From JAIOTG01 sp964644045 (GTDB lineage: Bacteria > Patescibacteriota > Patescibacteriia > Patescibacteriales > JAGXOH01): a stretch of DNA of 56,067 bases. Shown here piece by piece: positions 33,669 through 42,879 of this stretch. Position numbers and translations under genes: made by a program. Position 1 is the stretch's first letter; each line of letters begins with the position of its first letter. The notes below the pieces were generated by a model that saw only the letters and a list, made by a program, of their open reading frames with translations, ran no database searches and was not told where the DNA came from. The stretch covers positions 1-56,067 of the forward strand of contig CAZXUK010000007.1 of NCBI GenBank assembly GCA_964644045.1, given 5' to 3'.

Positions 33669-34749
33669 TCAAAAAATTTAAAAAAATATTCTTATTATGT
33701 TCCTGTCTTGCCTTATTAAAGCTTTTCTCTCCCATTTTTATCAGCTTATTCTTGTCTTCTATTACTTTTTCAATTTTATCCGCTAAATCATTATAATCCT
33801 TGCTTTTAAAAATATATCCGTTTCCTCCTTCTTCAATATAACACTTGGTTCCGCAGGTGTCACTACAGATTACCGGCAACTTGGCGGCCATGGCCTCCAC
33901 CGGCGAATAAGCGGCCGGCTCATCATAGCTGGGCAAAACAAATAAATCATTCTTGCTGTAAATCGAATTCATCTCTAAATAATTAATGTTGGAAATCACA
34001 TTAACTGTTTTTTCCAAATTATTTTTCTTAATATATTCCTTAAGTTCTAACCAAGTTTTATCTTCGGTTTTCTCACCCACTATAGTCACGGAAACTTTAT
34101 ATTTATCCTTCAACATATCTACGGCTTTGAGTAAACTTAAGTGGTCCTTTCTTTTCATAAACTTTCCGATGCTTAAAATATTAATTCGGTCACCTTGAAA
34201 ATATTCCTTATTAAAATCCTTAGCTTCAACCACAAAAGGAACGAATTGAAAAAAATCATCCTTTTGATCCAAAATATTTTTTAAAGGACTAATAATATTT
34301 TTTACTTTAAAAAACTTTTTTAAAACCCAAACAATAAATTTCTTCTTTTTGCTTTTTATGTGGTGTTTATCGGTCTGGATCAAAAGAAAAACCTTGTCCG
34401 TGAACTTACGGGCATACCACAGGGAATATAAAGAAAGTATGCCTTGTAAGTTTTTTATAATTACTACTTCTGGATTAATTTCTTTTATTTTTTTTCTCAA
34501 ATCTTTTCTAACAGGAAAATTGGCTTTAATTTTCCAAAAATTTTTTCCCTTTTTTAAAAGTTTTTCTGCCTTGGGAAAAATTTTGTTCCACTTTGAAGAC
34601 TGCAACACCACAGGCTCTAAAATATCATAGGCCTCAGAGTTTTGTTTATACAAAGAAAAAAAGTAAACATCATGGCCCCCATCCTTAAGGGCTTTTACGC
34701 GAAAATATAAATTGGTGTGAAATCTGGGGGCAATAAATAATATTTTCAT
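33652..34749 (-). CDS. Glycosyltransferase, GT4 family
   Basis: The second domain begins INILSIGKFMKRKDHLSLL and has SYDEPAAYSPVEAMAAKLPV followed by ICSDTCGTKCYIEEGGNGYI, matching the GT4 EX7E region and ribose-binding loop. N terminus MKILFIAPRFHTNLYFRVK is a standard GT-B first strand. Length 365 aa. Its 3' end overlaps the interrupted methyltransferase by 17 bp. It begins 4 bp after another glycosyltransferase gene. Specificity unknown. Confidence 0.87.
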   Translation of the reverse strand: MKILFIAPRFHTNLYFRVKALKDGGHDVYFFSLYKQNSEAYDILEPVVLQSSKWNKIFPKAEKLLKKGKNFWKIKANFPVRKDLRKKIKEINPEVVIIKNLQGILSLYSLWYARKFTDKVFLLIQTDKHHIKSKKKKFIVWVLKKFFKVKNIISPLKNILDQKDDFFQFVPFVVEAKDFNKEYFQGDRINILSIGKFMKRKDHLSLLKAVDMLKDKYKVSVTIVGEKTEDKTWLELKEYIKKNNLEKTVNVISNINYLEMNSIYSKNDLFVLPSYDEPAAYSPVEAMAAKLPVICSDTCGTKCYIEEGGNGYIFKSKDYNDLADKIEKVIEDKNKLIKMGEKSFNKARQEHNKNIFLNFLNGKIL

Positions 34750-34752
34750 AAA

Positions 34753-35919
34753 TTAATTTATTATCAAATCCTCCCATTTTTTTACTACTGAGTCTAACTC
34801 AAATTTTGCCAAGTCTTTCCTGGAAAAAATAAATTTATCTTTTTCTTTTATCATACTTTTCATAGCTTGAGACAAAATCTCCTTTTCTTGACCTTGAGAT
34901 AAATAATTTTCTTTGGTTTTGACTAAATAACCAAATTTTCCCTGGTAAGGGTAGCCTATTTGTTTATCCAATTCAATATCCGGGGCTATTATTTCCCTGG
35001 GTCCGGTCAAACAATCAGTGGATATAAGGGGCAGACCCACTGCCAAGGCCTCTATTAAAGTATTGGGGAGCCCCTCCCAAATAGAGGAGGATACAAAACA
35101 ATCGCTCCGGGCAAGATATTTATAAACATTATCCTTGCCCTCTAAAAGAAAAACTTTATCTCGTAAACTTAATTCTTCAATTCTGGCCTCTAAAATTTTT
35201 TTAAGTTCTCCCTCGCCAATTATTACTAATTTCGCCCTCGGATTGGTCTGACAAACTTCCTTAAAAGAATCTAATAAAAATAATTGTCCCTTCTGCCTGG
35301 TTAGCCTCCCTATATTAACAAAAATAAAACCAGAGGAAAAAACAACCTCCTCTTCAGGCGAAATAGCCTCGGTCTTTAGCTTTAAAATTTTATCAAAATC
35401 CAGGGGATTATAAATGTTTACAGTCTTTTTAATGCCAAAATTTTCTTGCAAAACTTTCTCTGCCTTTTGGCTATTAGCAACAACCTTGTCCGCCCCGGGA
35501 TGTAAAATCTTCATAAGAATTTTGGCTATCTTTTTTTTGAAACGAGGATCTTCGCGAACTGAAACTAAAACTTTGGCCTTGTTCTTAAAAAATATTTTGC
35601 TTACGATTGAGGCAAAATTTGCCTCTTCCATAAAAGAAATTAAAGTGCTAATATCATTATTCCGGCAATATATTTGAATTTTTTTAGCTCTTCTAAAAAT
35701 AGCCCAAAAAGCTCCGAAACTGTTTTTAATTTTTATATCTTTTCCTATATTTAAATAATCGCCCTTAAATTTATATTCTACCTCTGCTTTTTGGAAAACT
35801 AAAAAAACAACCCCGTATCCCCGCTCGTTCAACTCTGAGCCCAGGGTTGTGGCCACTTTTTCCGCTCCTCCGCCCAATTTTAAACTATTAATCACTATAG
35901 CAATGCGTTTTCTATTCAT
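34753..35919 (-). CDS. Glycosyltransferase, GT4 family
   Basis: Strong GT4 pattern: IVINSLKLGGGAEKVATTLG in the first domain, FVNIGRLTRQKGQLFLLDSF opening the second, LVIIGEGELKKIL, and SSIWEGLPNTLIEALAVGLP with both EX7E glutamates, followed by LISTDCLTGPREII. Such enzymes often transfer hexoses or N-acetylhexosamines. Length 388 aa. It is the first gene of the - strand block that runs down to 27.4 kb; a divergent gene begins 56 bp away, so both promoters lie in 35920-35975. Confidence 0.9.
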   Translation of the reverse strand: MNRKRIAIVINSLKLGGGAEKVATTLGSELNERGYGVVFLVFQKAEVEYKFKGDYLNIGKDIKIKNSFGAFWAIFRRAKKIQIYCRNNDISTLISFMEEANFASIVSKIFFKNKAKVLVSVREDPRFKKKIAKILMKILHPGADKVVANSQKAEKVLQENFGIKKTVNIYNPLDFDKILKLKTEAISPEEEVVFSSGFIFVNIGRLTRQKGQLFLLDSFKEVCQTNPRAKLVIIGEGELKKILEARIEELSLRDKVFLLEGKDNVYKYLARSDCFVSSSIWEGLPNTLIEALAVGLPLISTDCLTGPREIIAPDIELDKQIGYPYQGKFGYLVKTKENYLSQGQEKEILSQAMKSMIKEKDKFIFSRKDLAKFELDSVVKKWEDLIIN

Positions 35920-35975
35920 ACAATTTCCCTAATATTTATGATAAAATGTTAACATAAAAAAAATTAAAAATAAAC

Positions 35976-36896
35976 ATGCTTAAATTCGGAATATACAATA
36001 AAAAACAACTAAGGAAAAAAGATCTGGGCAACTTTTGGAATAAAAGAAAATTTATAGCCATAGATCTTTATCCGGAGTTAAAGAATATAGACAAATCCCA
36101 AGCCCTGAAATGGGAAGAGATTATACTAAAAAAATTCAGTTTAAGTAATGGGGTTTACAAAAGGACTTCCCTTAATCGCTTCCCGGAGTTTAACCAAAAA
36201 ATAATAAATTTCCTTAATAAAAATTTTCCCAAAAATAAGAAATTAAAAATTCATGACACGGCTGTGTCAGATGGTAGAACTGCTGTAGATTTTTTTCATC
36301 AACTACTTAAAAACTCACTGCATTCTTTTCAATATTACGCCTCTGACAAAGACTCGGAAATATTTATTTATCAAAAGGGAAGGCTTAAAATAGCTCGGGA
36401 TGAAAAAGGAAATCTTCTACAAATAATATTTCCTCCGTTTGTTTTCAACACCACCAAACCGGAAAATTCTTATCTTTATCCCCTAAACAAATTGGTAAAA
36501 TTTATAATAAAAAAAGTTTACAAAAACTTCTTAAAAAATTCTAAACAAACTGGGGTTAAAAAAATAAAATTATTTAGTTATCTGGCCATAGAAACAGAAA
36601 AAAAATATAAAAATTTCCAATTTTTAAATTACGATTTAACTAAAAAAACCGATAAAAAATTTGATGTGATAAGAGCTATGAATGTCTTAAATACTTCCTA
36701 TTTTAAAAATCAAACAGCTCAACAAATAATAAACAATTTGAAAGAATCCTTGGAAGAAGAGGGTCTTTTAATAATCGGGTCTAACCAGGGAGCTAATACC
36801 AGGGTAGATGGGGCTATTTTTAAAAAAACCAAAGATAATAATCTAAAAATAGAGAAAGAATTTGGCAATGGTCCTCAATTTAAAGAATTATTTTAG
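35976..36896 (+). CDS. Divergent methyltransferase-like protein
   Basis: The 306-residue protein resembles SAM-binding proteins of the CheR-like or class I type: KKLKIHDTAVSDGRTAVDFF looks like motif I (with D-G instead of G-x-G), FQYYASDKDSEIFIYQKG like motif II (an acidic residue after the second strand), and KFDVIRAMNVLNTSYFKN like motif IV. LKESLEEEGLLIIGSNQGAN would be motif VI. The order is right but the glycine loop is atypical, so SAM binding is not certain. It is a lone + gene inside a - strand block and its end overlaps the next glycosyltransferase by 4 bp. Function unknown. Confidence 0.5.
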   Translation: MLKFGIYNKKQLRKKDLGNFWNKRKFIAIDLYPELKNIDKSQALKWEEIILKKFSLSNGVYKRTSLNRFPEFNQKIINFLNKNFPKNKKLKIHDTAVSDGRTAVDFFHQLLKNSLHSFQYYASDKDSEIFIYQKGRLKIARDEKGNLLQIIFPPFVFNTTKPENSYLYPLNKLVKFIIKKVYKNFLKNSKQTGVKKIKLFSYLAIETEKKYKNFQFLNYDLTKKTDKKFDVIRAMNVLNTSYFKNQTAQQIINNLKESLEEEGLLIIGSNQGANTRVDGAIFKKTKDNNLKIEKEFGNGPQFKELF

Positions 36897-37993
36897 ACTC
36901 TTAAAAATTTTTTCCATTCTTCTATATTCTTTTTAATATCATGATTTTGTTTTAAATATTCCTGGCCTTGCCTGCCCATTTTTTCTCTCTCTTCCTGATT
37001 TTCCAAAAGTCTTTTTAGGTTATTTTTCAATTTCTCAAAATCATCACCGCAAACCAAGCCGCAATTATTTTTGATAATAAAATCATCCGGATCCACTTTT
37101 AGACTTAAAAGCGGAGTTTGAGTAGCTAAGGCTTGGAGAAAAGTGTTAGGAAAACCTTCAAAGACAGAAGTATTCACAAAAACTTTAGCTTGGGCAAAAT
37201 ATTTGTCTATCTCGATAAAATTAACTTTTTCAAAAAACCGGACATTTTTCATCTCTCTTACCCTCTCTTTAATTTCTTTCCATAATTCAAGATTAACTGT
37301 GCTCTTGGTAATAATTATAACAAATTTTTCCCCGGGAAATTCTTGGGCTAAATCCAAAAATATCTGCGGTCTCTTTACATCAGCCGAACTTCCTACCCAG
37401 AGAATATTTTTTTTCTCTTCTGTTAAGTTTTTCAAGGGGAAACTATTTTTTATTAAAACCGCTTTTTGAGCTTTTGAAGGATATTTTTTTTCTAAAATCT
37501 TAATTTGATCCCGACTTTGAGCCACTAATAAATCAGCGTTTCTAAACCCGAACTGAAAAATTTTTCCTCTAAGGCCCTTAAATCTCTCTCCCCCAACATC
37601 GCTATTACTGGCAATACTATAAATAAATTTGCTTCTGCTTAATTTGGCATATAGGGCGCAAAAACCCGGCTCAACCCCATGGGCCCGGCTTATCACTATA
37701 TCCGGCTTTGTTTTCCTCAAAACCTGCCACAACTTAAAAGGAGCTTTTATTAAATTAAATAAATTCCTTCCTCTACGGAAAGACTTATAAACTTTTACTC
37801 CGCTATATTCTTCTTTCCGGGCTTGTCCCAAATCAAGAACCACAAAACTAACTTCATAATCATTGTCCCGTGCCAATTCAGTGGCTAATAAATACATCTG
37901 CACCTCGGCACCTCCAAACTTCAAATCAGCTTGGGAGTTAAATAAACCGTAAGCAAAAGGCGAAACAAAACAAATTTTAATTTTTTTGTCCAT
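36893..37993 (-). CDS. Glycosyltransferase, GT4 family
   Basis: The N-terminal half has FGGAEVQMYLLATELARDND (acceptor-binding loop) and the second half NILWVGSSADVKRPQIFLDL. The donor helix reads NTSVFEGFPNTFLQALATQT, with glutamate at the first position of EX7E and glutamine at the second. Length 366 aa. The start overlaps the tail of the sulfotransferase gene at 37977 by 17 bp, so it is expressed with the two sulfotransferases upstream. Confidence 0.87.
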   Translation of the reverse strand: MDKKIKICFVSPFAYGLFNSQADLKFGGAEVQMYLLATELARDNDYEVSFVVLDLGQARKEEYSGVKVYKSFRRGRNLFNLIKAPFKLWQVLRKTKPDIVISRAHGVEPGFCALYAKLSRSKFIYSIASNSDVGGERFKGLRGKIFQFGFRNADLLVAQSRDQIKILEKKYPSKAQKAVLIKNSFPLKNLTEEKKNILWVGSSADVKRPQIFLDLAQEFPGEKFVIIITKSTVNLELWKEIKERVREMKNVRFFEKVNFIEIDKYFAQAKVFVNTSVFEGFPNTFLQALATQTPLLSLKVDPDDFIIKNNCGLVCGDDFEKLKNNLKRLLENQEEREKMGRQGQEYLKQNHDIKKNIEEWKKFLRV

Positions 37994-38870
37994 AAATTTT
38001 ATTGGGAATAAAAGCTAAAACTGAAAGCATAATCTTTTGATATCCAGGCATTCCTATTCGCCATTTGTCATCCAATTTAATTTCTTTTATCTCTTGGCCT
38101 CGCATATTATTACCGGCAAAAGTGTAATCAATATCTTTATTGGTTTCTTCTAAATAATTATCTGGGGAAATGTTAATTCCGAACTTTTGATTAATAATTT
38201 CAATATATTTCTCCGGATCTTTTACAAAAGAAGTATAGTTAATATTTAACTTTTTACGCTCCGGAAAAAATATTTTTAAATATAAAGAAATTAAACAATT
38301 TAACTTTAGCCAACGAAAAAATAAATATAGGAAATTTTTTTTCTTTTTACGCAGGGAATAAATATGTCCTCTGGGATCTCTGACTAAATGAACAACATAC
38401 AAATCAATATCATCTCGGGATAAAAAAATAAGTCTGCGCAAACTTTTAGACGAATCCACCAATACCTTCACATTTTTTCCCTTAAACTCTTGCGCCTTTC
38501 TTAATATTAATCCCAAAATTTTTTTATCATCATACTTACTGCCTTTACTTAATTTAGGGGAAAATAAAGAAAAAAACAATTTAAATTTATCTTTTCCTTG
38601 ACGCCCAAAAATTTTTAAATCATTCCTTTTTATTTCTTCTATAATATCCTTCCAAAACTCTGATTCCGTTAACCTTTTGCCACTTAAATCACAAAATCTT
38701 TTATTTTCTTTTTGCAGGGAATCTGCCATATTCAAATTGTCACCTAAAAACTTAAGTTCGCCCACAGAAAAACATTCCCCAGCACTGGATATTATTCTAT
38801 CTAAAAGCGTAGAGCCACTTCGGCCCGAGCCGGTTATATAGATAACTTTGATTTTATTTTCTTTTTTCAT
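37977..38870 (-). CDS. Sulfotransferase (Sulfotransfer_3 type), tandem copy A
   Basis: The phosphosulfate loop is VIYITGSGRSGSTLLDRII (near residue 10) and the 3'-phosphate region is VVHLVRDPRGHIYSL, with R and S in place. Between them is KVLVDSSKSLRRLIFL. C-terminal LDDKWRIGMPGYQKIMLSVL is like the family's final helix. It is a clear paralogue of the gene at 38854 along its full length. The shared 17-bp overlap and orientation indicate tandem duplication followed by divergence, probably for different sugar positions. Length 297 aa. Confidence 0.88.
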   Translation of the reverse strand: MKKENKIKVIYITGSGRSGSTLLDRIISSAGECFSVGELKFLGDNLNMADSLQKENKRFCDLSGKRLTESEFWKDIIEEIKRNDLKIFGRQGKDKFKLFFSLFSPKLSKGSKYDDKKILGLILRKAQEFKGKNVKVLVDSSKSLRRLIFLSRDDIDLYVVHLVRDPRGHIYSLRKKKKNFLYLFFRWLKLNCLISLYLKIFFPERKKLNINYTSFVKDPEKYIEIINQKFGINISPDNYLEETNKDIDYTFAGNNMRGQEIKEIKLDDKWRIGMPGYQKIMLSVLAFIPNKIYGQKN

Positions 38871-39756
38871 TATAAACCCAAATTTTATTAAAAGGATAAA
38901 TTAAAATAGTTAAAAACATTTTTTTAAAAAAAGATAAATTTTTTTTCCAGGCCTGATCAGCTTTAATCTCTGAGATATCCTGGGAGCGCATCTTATTTCC
39001 GGAAATGCAATAAGTCTTTTTTTGATTAGCCTTTGCCAAATAATTATCCAAGTCAATATCCAAACCAAATTTCCGGTTAATTTCTTCTAAATATTTTTTC
39101 GGATCCTGAGAAAAAAGCTCATAACTTAATTGTATAAATTTTTCCTTTTCAATTCGCGGTTTGATAAAAAAATTTATAAATAAATTGTTGATAATCCAAC
39201 GAATAAGAATCTTGATCCAACTTTCTCCATTTTTGGCAAAAGAATTTATAACCCCCCGACCATCCCTAACCAAATGAATGACATAAAGCTCAATATTTTT
39301 TTGCTTACTCAAAAGGGTTAATCTGCTTATTATTTTAGAGGCATCCAAAAGGTAGTCTACATCCCCCCCTTCCACTTCTTGGGCTCTTTCCATTATTAAT
39401 CTTAAAACCTTTTCCTCATCTCCGGAATATTTCTTTTGTTTAATGGTCTTAAAAAATTTTTTAACCCCGAATTTATGATGTTTATCAAAAAGTTTTAATT
39501 TTTTTTCCTTAATTTCTTTATATATCGGAGACCAAAAAAAAGATTCTTCTACAGGCTTGCCGTCTTCATCTAAAAATTTCTTTTGACTGAAACGGGAAGA
39601 ATTTCTTTTCTCTATATAGTCCTTTAAGCTTCTAATCTCTCCCAAAGGCCAAACCTTGTCTACTCCACCAATAATGCGCTCTAACAAGGTAGAACCACTA
39701 CGACCTATTCCAACTATATAAATAACTTTTATTTTTTCTTTTTCCATAAATTCCAA
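38854..39756 (-). CDS. Sulfotransferase (Sulfotransfer_3 type), tandem copy B
   Basis: Loop VIYIVGIGRSGSTLLERIIG and 3'-phosphate motif VIHLVRDGRGVINSF define a PAPS-dependent enzyme; LLDASKIISRLTLLS and ADQAWKKNLSFFKKMFLTIL match copy A. Length 300 aa. It overlaps the upstream glycosyltransferase by 28 bp and copy A by 17 bp, the longest run of overlaps in the window. The aspartate-glycine replacement in RDGRG (RDPRG in copy A) is a small difference in the cofactor pocket. Confidence 0.88.
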   Translation of the reverse strand: MEFMEKEKIKVIYIVGIGRSGSTLLERIIGGVDKVWPLGEIRSLKDYIEKRNSSRFSQKKFLDEDGKPVEESFFWSPIYKEIKEKKLKLFDKHHKFGVKKFFKTIKQKKYSGDEEKVLRLIMERAQEVEGGDVDYLLDASKIISRLTLLSKQKNIELYVIHLVRDGRGVINSFAKNGESWIKILIRWIINNLFINFFIKPRIEKEKFIQLSYELFSQDPKKYLEEINRKFGLDIDLDNYLAKANQKKTYCISGNKMRSQDISEIKADQAWKKNLSFFKKMFLTILIYPFNKIWVYNEKRK

Positions 39757-40862
39757 TATAATTTTTCCTGATTTTTAACCATTAAAGATAAAGAAAATTT
39801 CTCTTCAACAATTTTTCTCCCTTTCTTACCCATTTTTTTTCTTTCTTCTTCTGTTAAATTTAAAAAGTGAAACAATTTGTCTTTTAGCTCTTCCGGATCT
39901 TGGGGAGAAACTAAAAATCCAGAGCCATTGTTTTCTACAATTTCTTCCACTCCTCCCACTCGAGTGGCAACTACTGGCAGTTGGCAGGCCATAGCCTCTA
40001 AAATAACCGTGGGTAAACCCTCCCAAAGAGAAGGTAGGACAAATAAATCAGATGCTTGTAAATATTTAACCACCTTTTTTTTATTTCCCGGTAAAAAAAT
40101 TCTTTTTTCCAATTTTTGCTCTTTGATTATTTTCTCCAAATTTTCTCTCTCCTTTCCCTCGCCTAAAATAATCAAGGCTAAATCCGGTTTTTTTTCTAAA
40201 ACCTCGGCAAAGGCGAGAAGTAAAAGATTATAACCTTTAGCCGGAGAAAGCCTGCCTATAGATAAAAATAAAGATGTTTGAGGAGGCAGACCAAACTCAG
40301 GTAAAATCTCTTGCTTGTAGTCAATTAAAGAAGGAGAAAATTTTTCCAAATCTATGCCATTGTAAATTGTTTCTATTTTATTTTCCGAAACCACTTTTTT
40401 CTCAACCATAACCTGGGCCACTTTTTGAGAAACCGCGATATTGAAATCCGACCACCTGTCTGTAAACCGCATAATAAAATCTCTTATCCTGGGCCCGAAA
40501 CTTTCATTATGAATAGTGGAGACTGTAATAATATTCTTGTAAAAAATTTTAATAAACCGGGAAACAATACAGGCATGAAAAAGATGGGCATGGATTAAAT
40601 CTGGTTTCTCTCTTTTTACTACTTTTCTAAATTTAAAAAACAAAGAAAAAAAATTCCATTTTCTCTTTATATTCAAAGAAACAACTCGAGTTCCGGCACG
40701 GGCAATCTCCCCGGCAATTTCCCCTCCCGGCATAATAGAAACCACTAAAGGGTCAAACCTATCTTTATCCAATTTCTTTAAAAAATCCCGCAAAAGCACC
40801 TCGGCTCCACCCGTATGCAAGCCGGTTAAAATATAAATTATTTTAATTTTTTTATTTTTCAT
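39729..40862 (-). CDS. Glycosyltransferase, GT4 family
   Basis: A canonical GT4 enzyme: IIYILTGLHTGGAEVLLRDF opening, HAHLFHACIVSRFIK, then the second domain LFLSIGRLSPAKGYNLLLLA and PSLWEGLPTVILEAMACQLP, with both EX7E glutamates, followed by VVATRVGGVEEIVENNGSGF. Length 377 aa. It lies 10 bp downstream of the deacetylase-like gene and overlaps sulfotransferase copy B by 28 bp. Sugar specificity unknown. Confidence 0.91.
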   Translation of the reverse strand: MKNKKIKIIYILTGLHTGGAEVLLRDFLKKLDKDRFDPLVVSIMPGGEIAGEIARAGTRVVSLNIKRKWNFFSLFFKFRKVVKREKPDLIHAHLFHACIVSRFIKIFYKNIITVSTIHNESFGPRIRDFIMRFTDRWSDFNIAVSQKVAQVMVEKKVVSENKIETIYNGIDLEKFSPSLIDYKQEILPEFGLPPQTSLFLSIGRLSPAKGYNLLLLAFAEVLEKKPDLALIILGEGKERENLEKIIKEQKLEKRIFLPGNKKKVVKYLQASDLFVLPSLWEGLPTVILEAMACQLPVVATRVGGVEEIVENNGSGFLVSPQDPEELKDKLFHFLNLTEEERKKMGKKGRKIVEEKFSLSLMVKNQEKLYWNLWKKKK

Positions 40863-40872
40863 TTAAAATTAT

Positions 40873-41661
40873 TTATTTTGAAAAAAGCTCTGAGGCAAAA
40901 ATAAAGTTGACTTTCTTTTCTTGAGCTATTTTAATAAGCTCTAATAAATCTTCTTTTCTTTTCTGACTAAAATTATGTAGATGAGCAGTGATTATAAAAT
41001 TTCCTTTTTTATTTATAGAATACTTTAGACCTCTTTTTAGCTCGTCTAAATTATCTCCTCGCAGACGATAGGAATAAGCTTGTTTATGACCGCCAAAATC
41101 AAGAACATAAGGATAGGCCGGAAATCTTTTTTGGCTTATGAATTTAAAGCGGTGACTGAGCATCTTGCTATAATTTTTTATTCCTCTGGGGCTAAAAATA
41201 AAATTTTTACAGCCCTTGGCCTTGATAATATCTAACCCGGCCTTCTCAAGAGCCTTTAAACCATGGTTAGAAATCCGATCATGGGGAGCTACAAAAACTT
41301 TAATTTCCCGCACAAAAACTTTTTCCAACTCTTCCTTGCCTCTTAGGGTTTGAGAAATTAAGCCCTTCTTGCGACTATATTCAAAAATTCCACCTCGCGT
41401 TTCATGATGGCAACCATGTTGCATTATCTCAATTAAAGGATTATTTTTAATATAAGAAACCAGCTTTTTATTTAGGCCGATAGAATATTCCTTATCTTCC
41501 GGGGCTAAATTTTTTGGATATACATCACTAAGAGGCTTTACTAAAGGCACAGTAGCAAAATTAACCGGAATATTTAAGGCAAAAATATCCTCATACCATC
41601 TTCTAATATCATCTAAAGAAGAAAAATAATTTAAATCATCATCTCTAATTAGAAAATTCAT
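40873..41661 (-). CDS. Polysaccharide deacetylase-like protein
   Basis: The 262-residue protein has the metal-binding pattern of the carbohydrate esterase 4/DUF2334 fold: LIRDDDLNYFSSLDDI near the start (catalytic aspartates), IEIMQHGCHHETRGGI (two histidines) and VFVAPHDRISNHGLKAL, with ITAHLHNFSQ near the end. No signal peptide is visible, which suggests it acts on cytoplasmic lipid-linked sugars. It overlaps the upstream glycosyltransferase by 17 bp. Removing an acetyl from a HexNAc would create a free amine that could accept N-sulfate, which fits the adjacent sulfotransferases but is only inferred. Confidence 0.78.
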   Translation of the reverse strand: MNFLIRDDDLNYFSSLDDIRRWYEDIFALNIPVNFATVPLVKPLSDVYPKNLAPEDKEYSIGLNKKLVSYIKNNPLIEIMQHGCHHETRGGIFEYSRKKGLISQTLRGKEELEKVFVREIKVFVAPHDRISNHGLKALEKAGLDIIKAKGCKNFIFSPRGIKNYSKMLSHRFKFISQKRFPAYPYVLDFGGHKQAYSYRLRGDNLDELKRGLKYSINKKGNFIITAHLHNFSQKRKEDLLELIKIAQEKKVNFIFASELFSK

Positions 41662-42793
41662 TTTTTATTATTTGTTTATATGAGTTATAAGCTTGCTCAG
41701 CAAAAGACTGTTTATTCAAAACCGCTTCCCGCGCCTTTTTTCCTATTCTTTCCGCTTCTTTGGGATTATTATACAAAAAATTTATTTTTTCTTTTATAGC
41801 TTCCGAGTTACGAAAAGGAACTACAAAACCATTTTGACCATTCTCTATTAATTGCCCTCCGGCTTTAGTGGTTATCACCGACAAACCGCAAGCCATGGCC
41901 TCTATTACCACCTTAGGAAAACCTTCGGACAAGGTGGGCAAAACCAATACTGAAGATTCCTGATAATAATCTATAATATTTTTAACCTGGCCAACTAATT
42001 TTACAGATTTCATCTTATCTATACCTGTATAATATTTATTTTTTAAAGCTTCAGGAAATTTACCCACCACCACCAACTCCGCATTTTTCAAGTTTAAATC
42101 CTCCCAAGCTTTTAATAAGTAATGCAAACCCTTGGTTAATAGTAGATTGGCTACAAATAAAACCTGAAAATTATTTTTCTTCTTTTCCGGGGCGGGCTTA
42201 TATTTTGCAATATTTATGTCAGTAGTAGCCACAAAAACCTTATTCGAAGAATGACCTTCTTGTACATAAGTTTCTTTGGCAAAATCAGATAAAGTTATAA
42301 TATAATCGCAACTATCAGTTAAAAATTCTTCCTTATTATTAAAAACTTTTTCTTCAAAATTTTCCCCGGCAATAAAAAACGGCTCCCTTCTTTTTAGTTC
42401 TCCACTTTGCTTGGGGTGAATAGTGGTGGCTATTCCTACAAGTATCGATCCTTGTTTTTTGGCTTTTTTTATTACTTTGGGAAAAACTACGGGATGAACA
42501 AAAATAATGTCTGCTTTTTTTAATTTTTTAATGGCAAAATAATCAAAAATTTTTTGTTCCCAAACTCTTAATTGAAATTTAGGTTTTATTAATTTAATCA
42601 CGCGCAAAATTAATTTAAAAAAAATATTTAAAGCTCCAAAAGTGTCAGGAAAATAAAAATTTTTCTTCTGTCGGCAAATTACTTGGTTTAATTCCCTTTG
42701 CTTGTAAAATTTTTCAATCAAAGGTAAAATTGTAGGAGTTTTAAGATTCTCAACATCTCCCAAGTCAGCATAAGTTACAATAGATACTTTCAT
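41645..42793 (-). CDS. Glycosyltransferase, GT4 family
   Basis: N terminus KVSIVTYADLGDVENLKTPT; the second domain starts FQVLFVANLLLTKGLHYLLK and the donor helix reads PTLSEGFPKVVIEAMACGLS, with both EX7E glutamates, then VITTKAGGQLIENGQNGFVV. Length 382 aa. It heads the - block 36.9-42.8 kb (with a + sulfotransferase diverging 86 bp away). Shared overlaps down to 36893 suggest one polycistronic mRNA. Confidence 0.88.
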   Translation of the reverse strand: MKVSIVTYADLGDVENLKTPTILPLIEKFYKQRELNQVICRQKKNFYFPDTFGALNIFFKLILRVIKLIKPKFQLRVWEQKIFDYFAIKKLKKADIIFVHPVVFPKVIKKAKKQGSILVGIATTIHPKQSGELKRREPFFIAGENFEEKVFNNKEEFLTDSCDYIITLSDFAKETYVQEGHSSNKVFVATTDINIAKYKPAPEKKKNNFQVLFVANLLLTKGLHYLLKAWEDLNLKNAELVVVGKFPEALKNKYYTGIDKMKSVKLVGQVKNIIDYYQESSVLVLPTLSEGFPKVVIEAMACGLSVITTKAGGQLIENGQNGFVVPFRNSEAIKEKINFLYNNPKEAERIGKKAREAVLNKQSFAEQAYNSYKQIIKNEFSN

Positions 42794-42879
42794 ATAAATA
42801 AATTAACTAAAATAAAACTAAAAACTGATAATTTAGGTTAATTTTAATTGTAACCACCCAAGACAAATAAATCAAGCTT

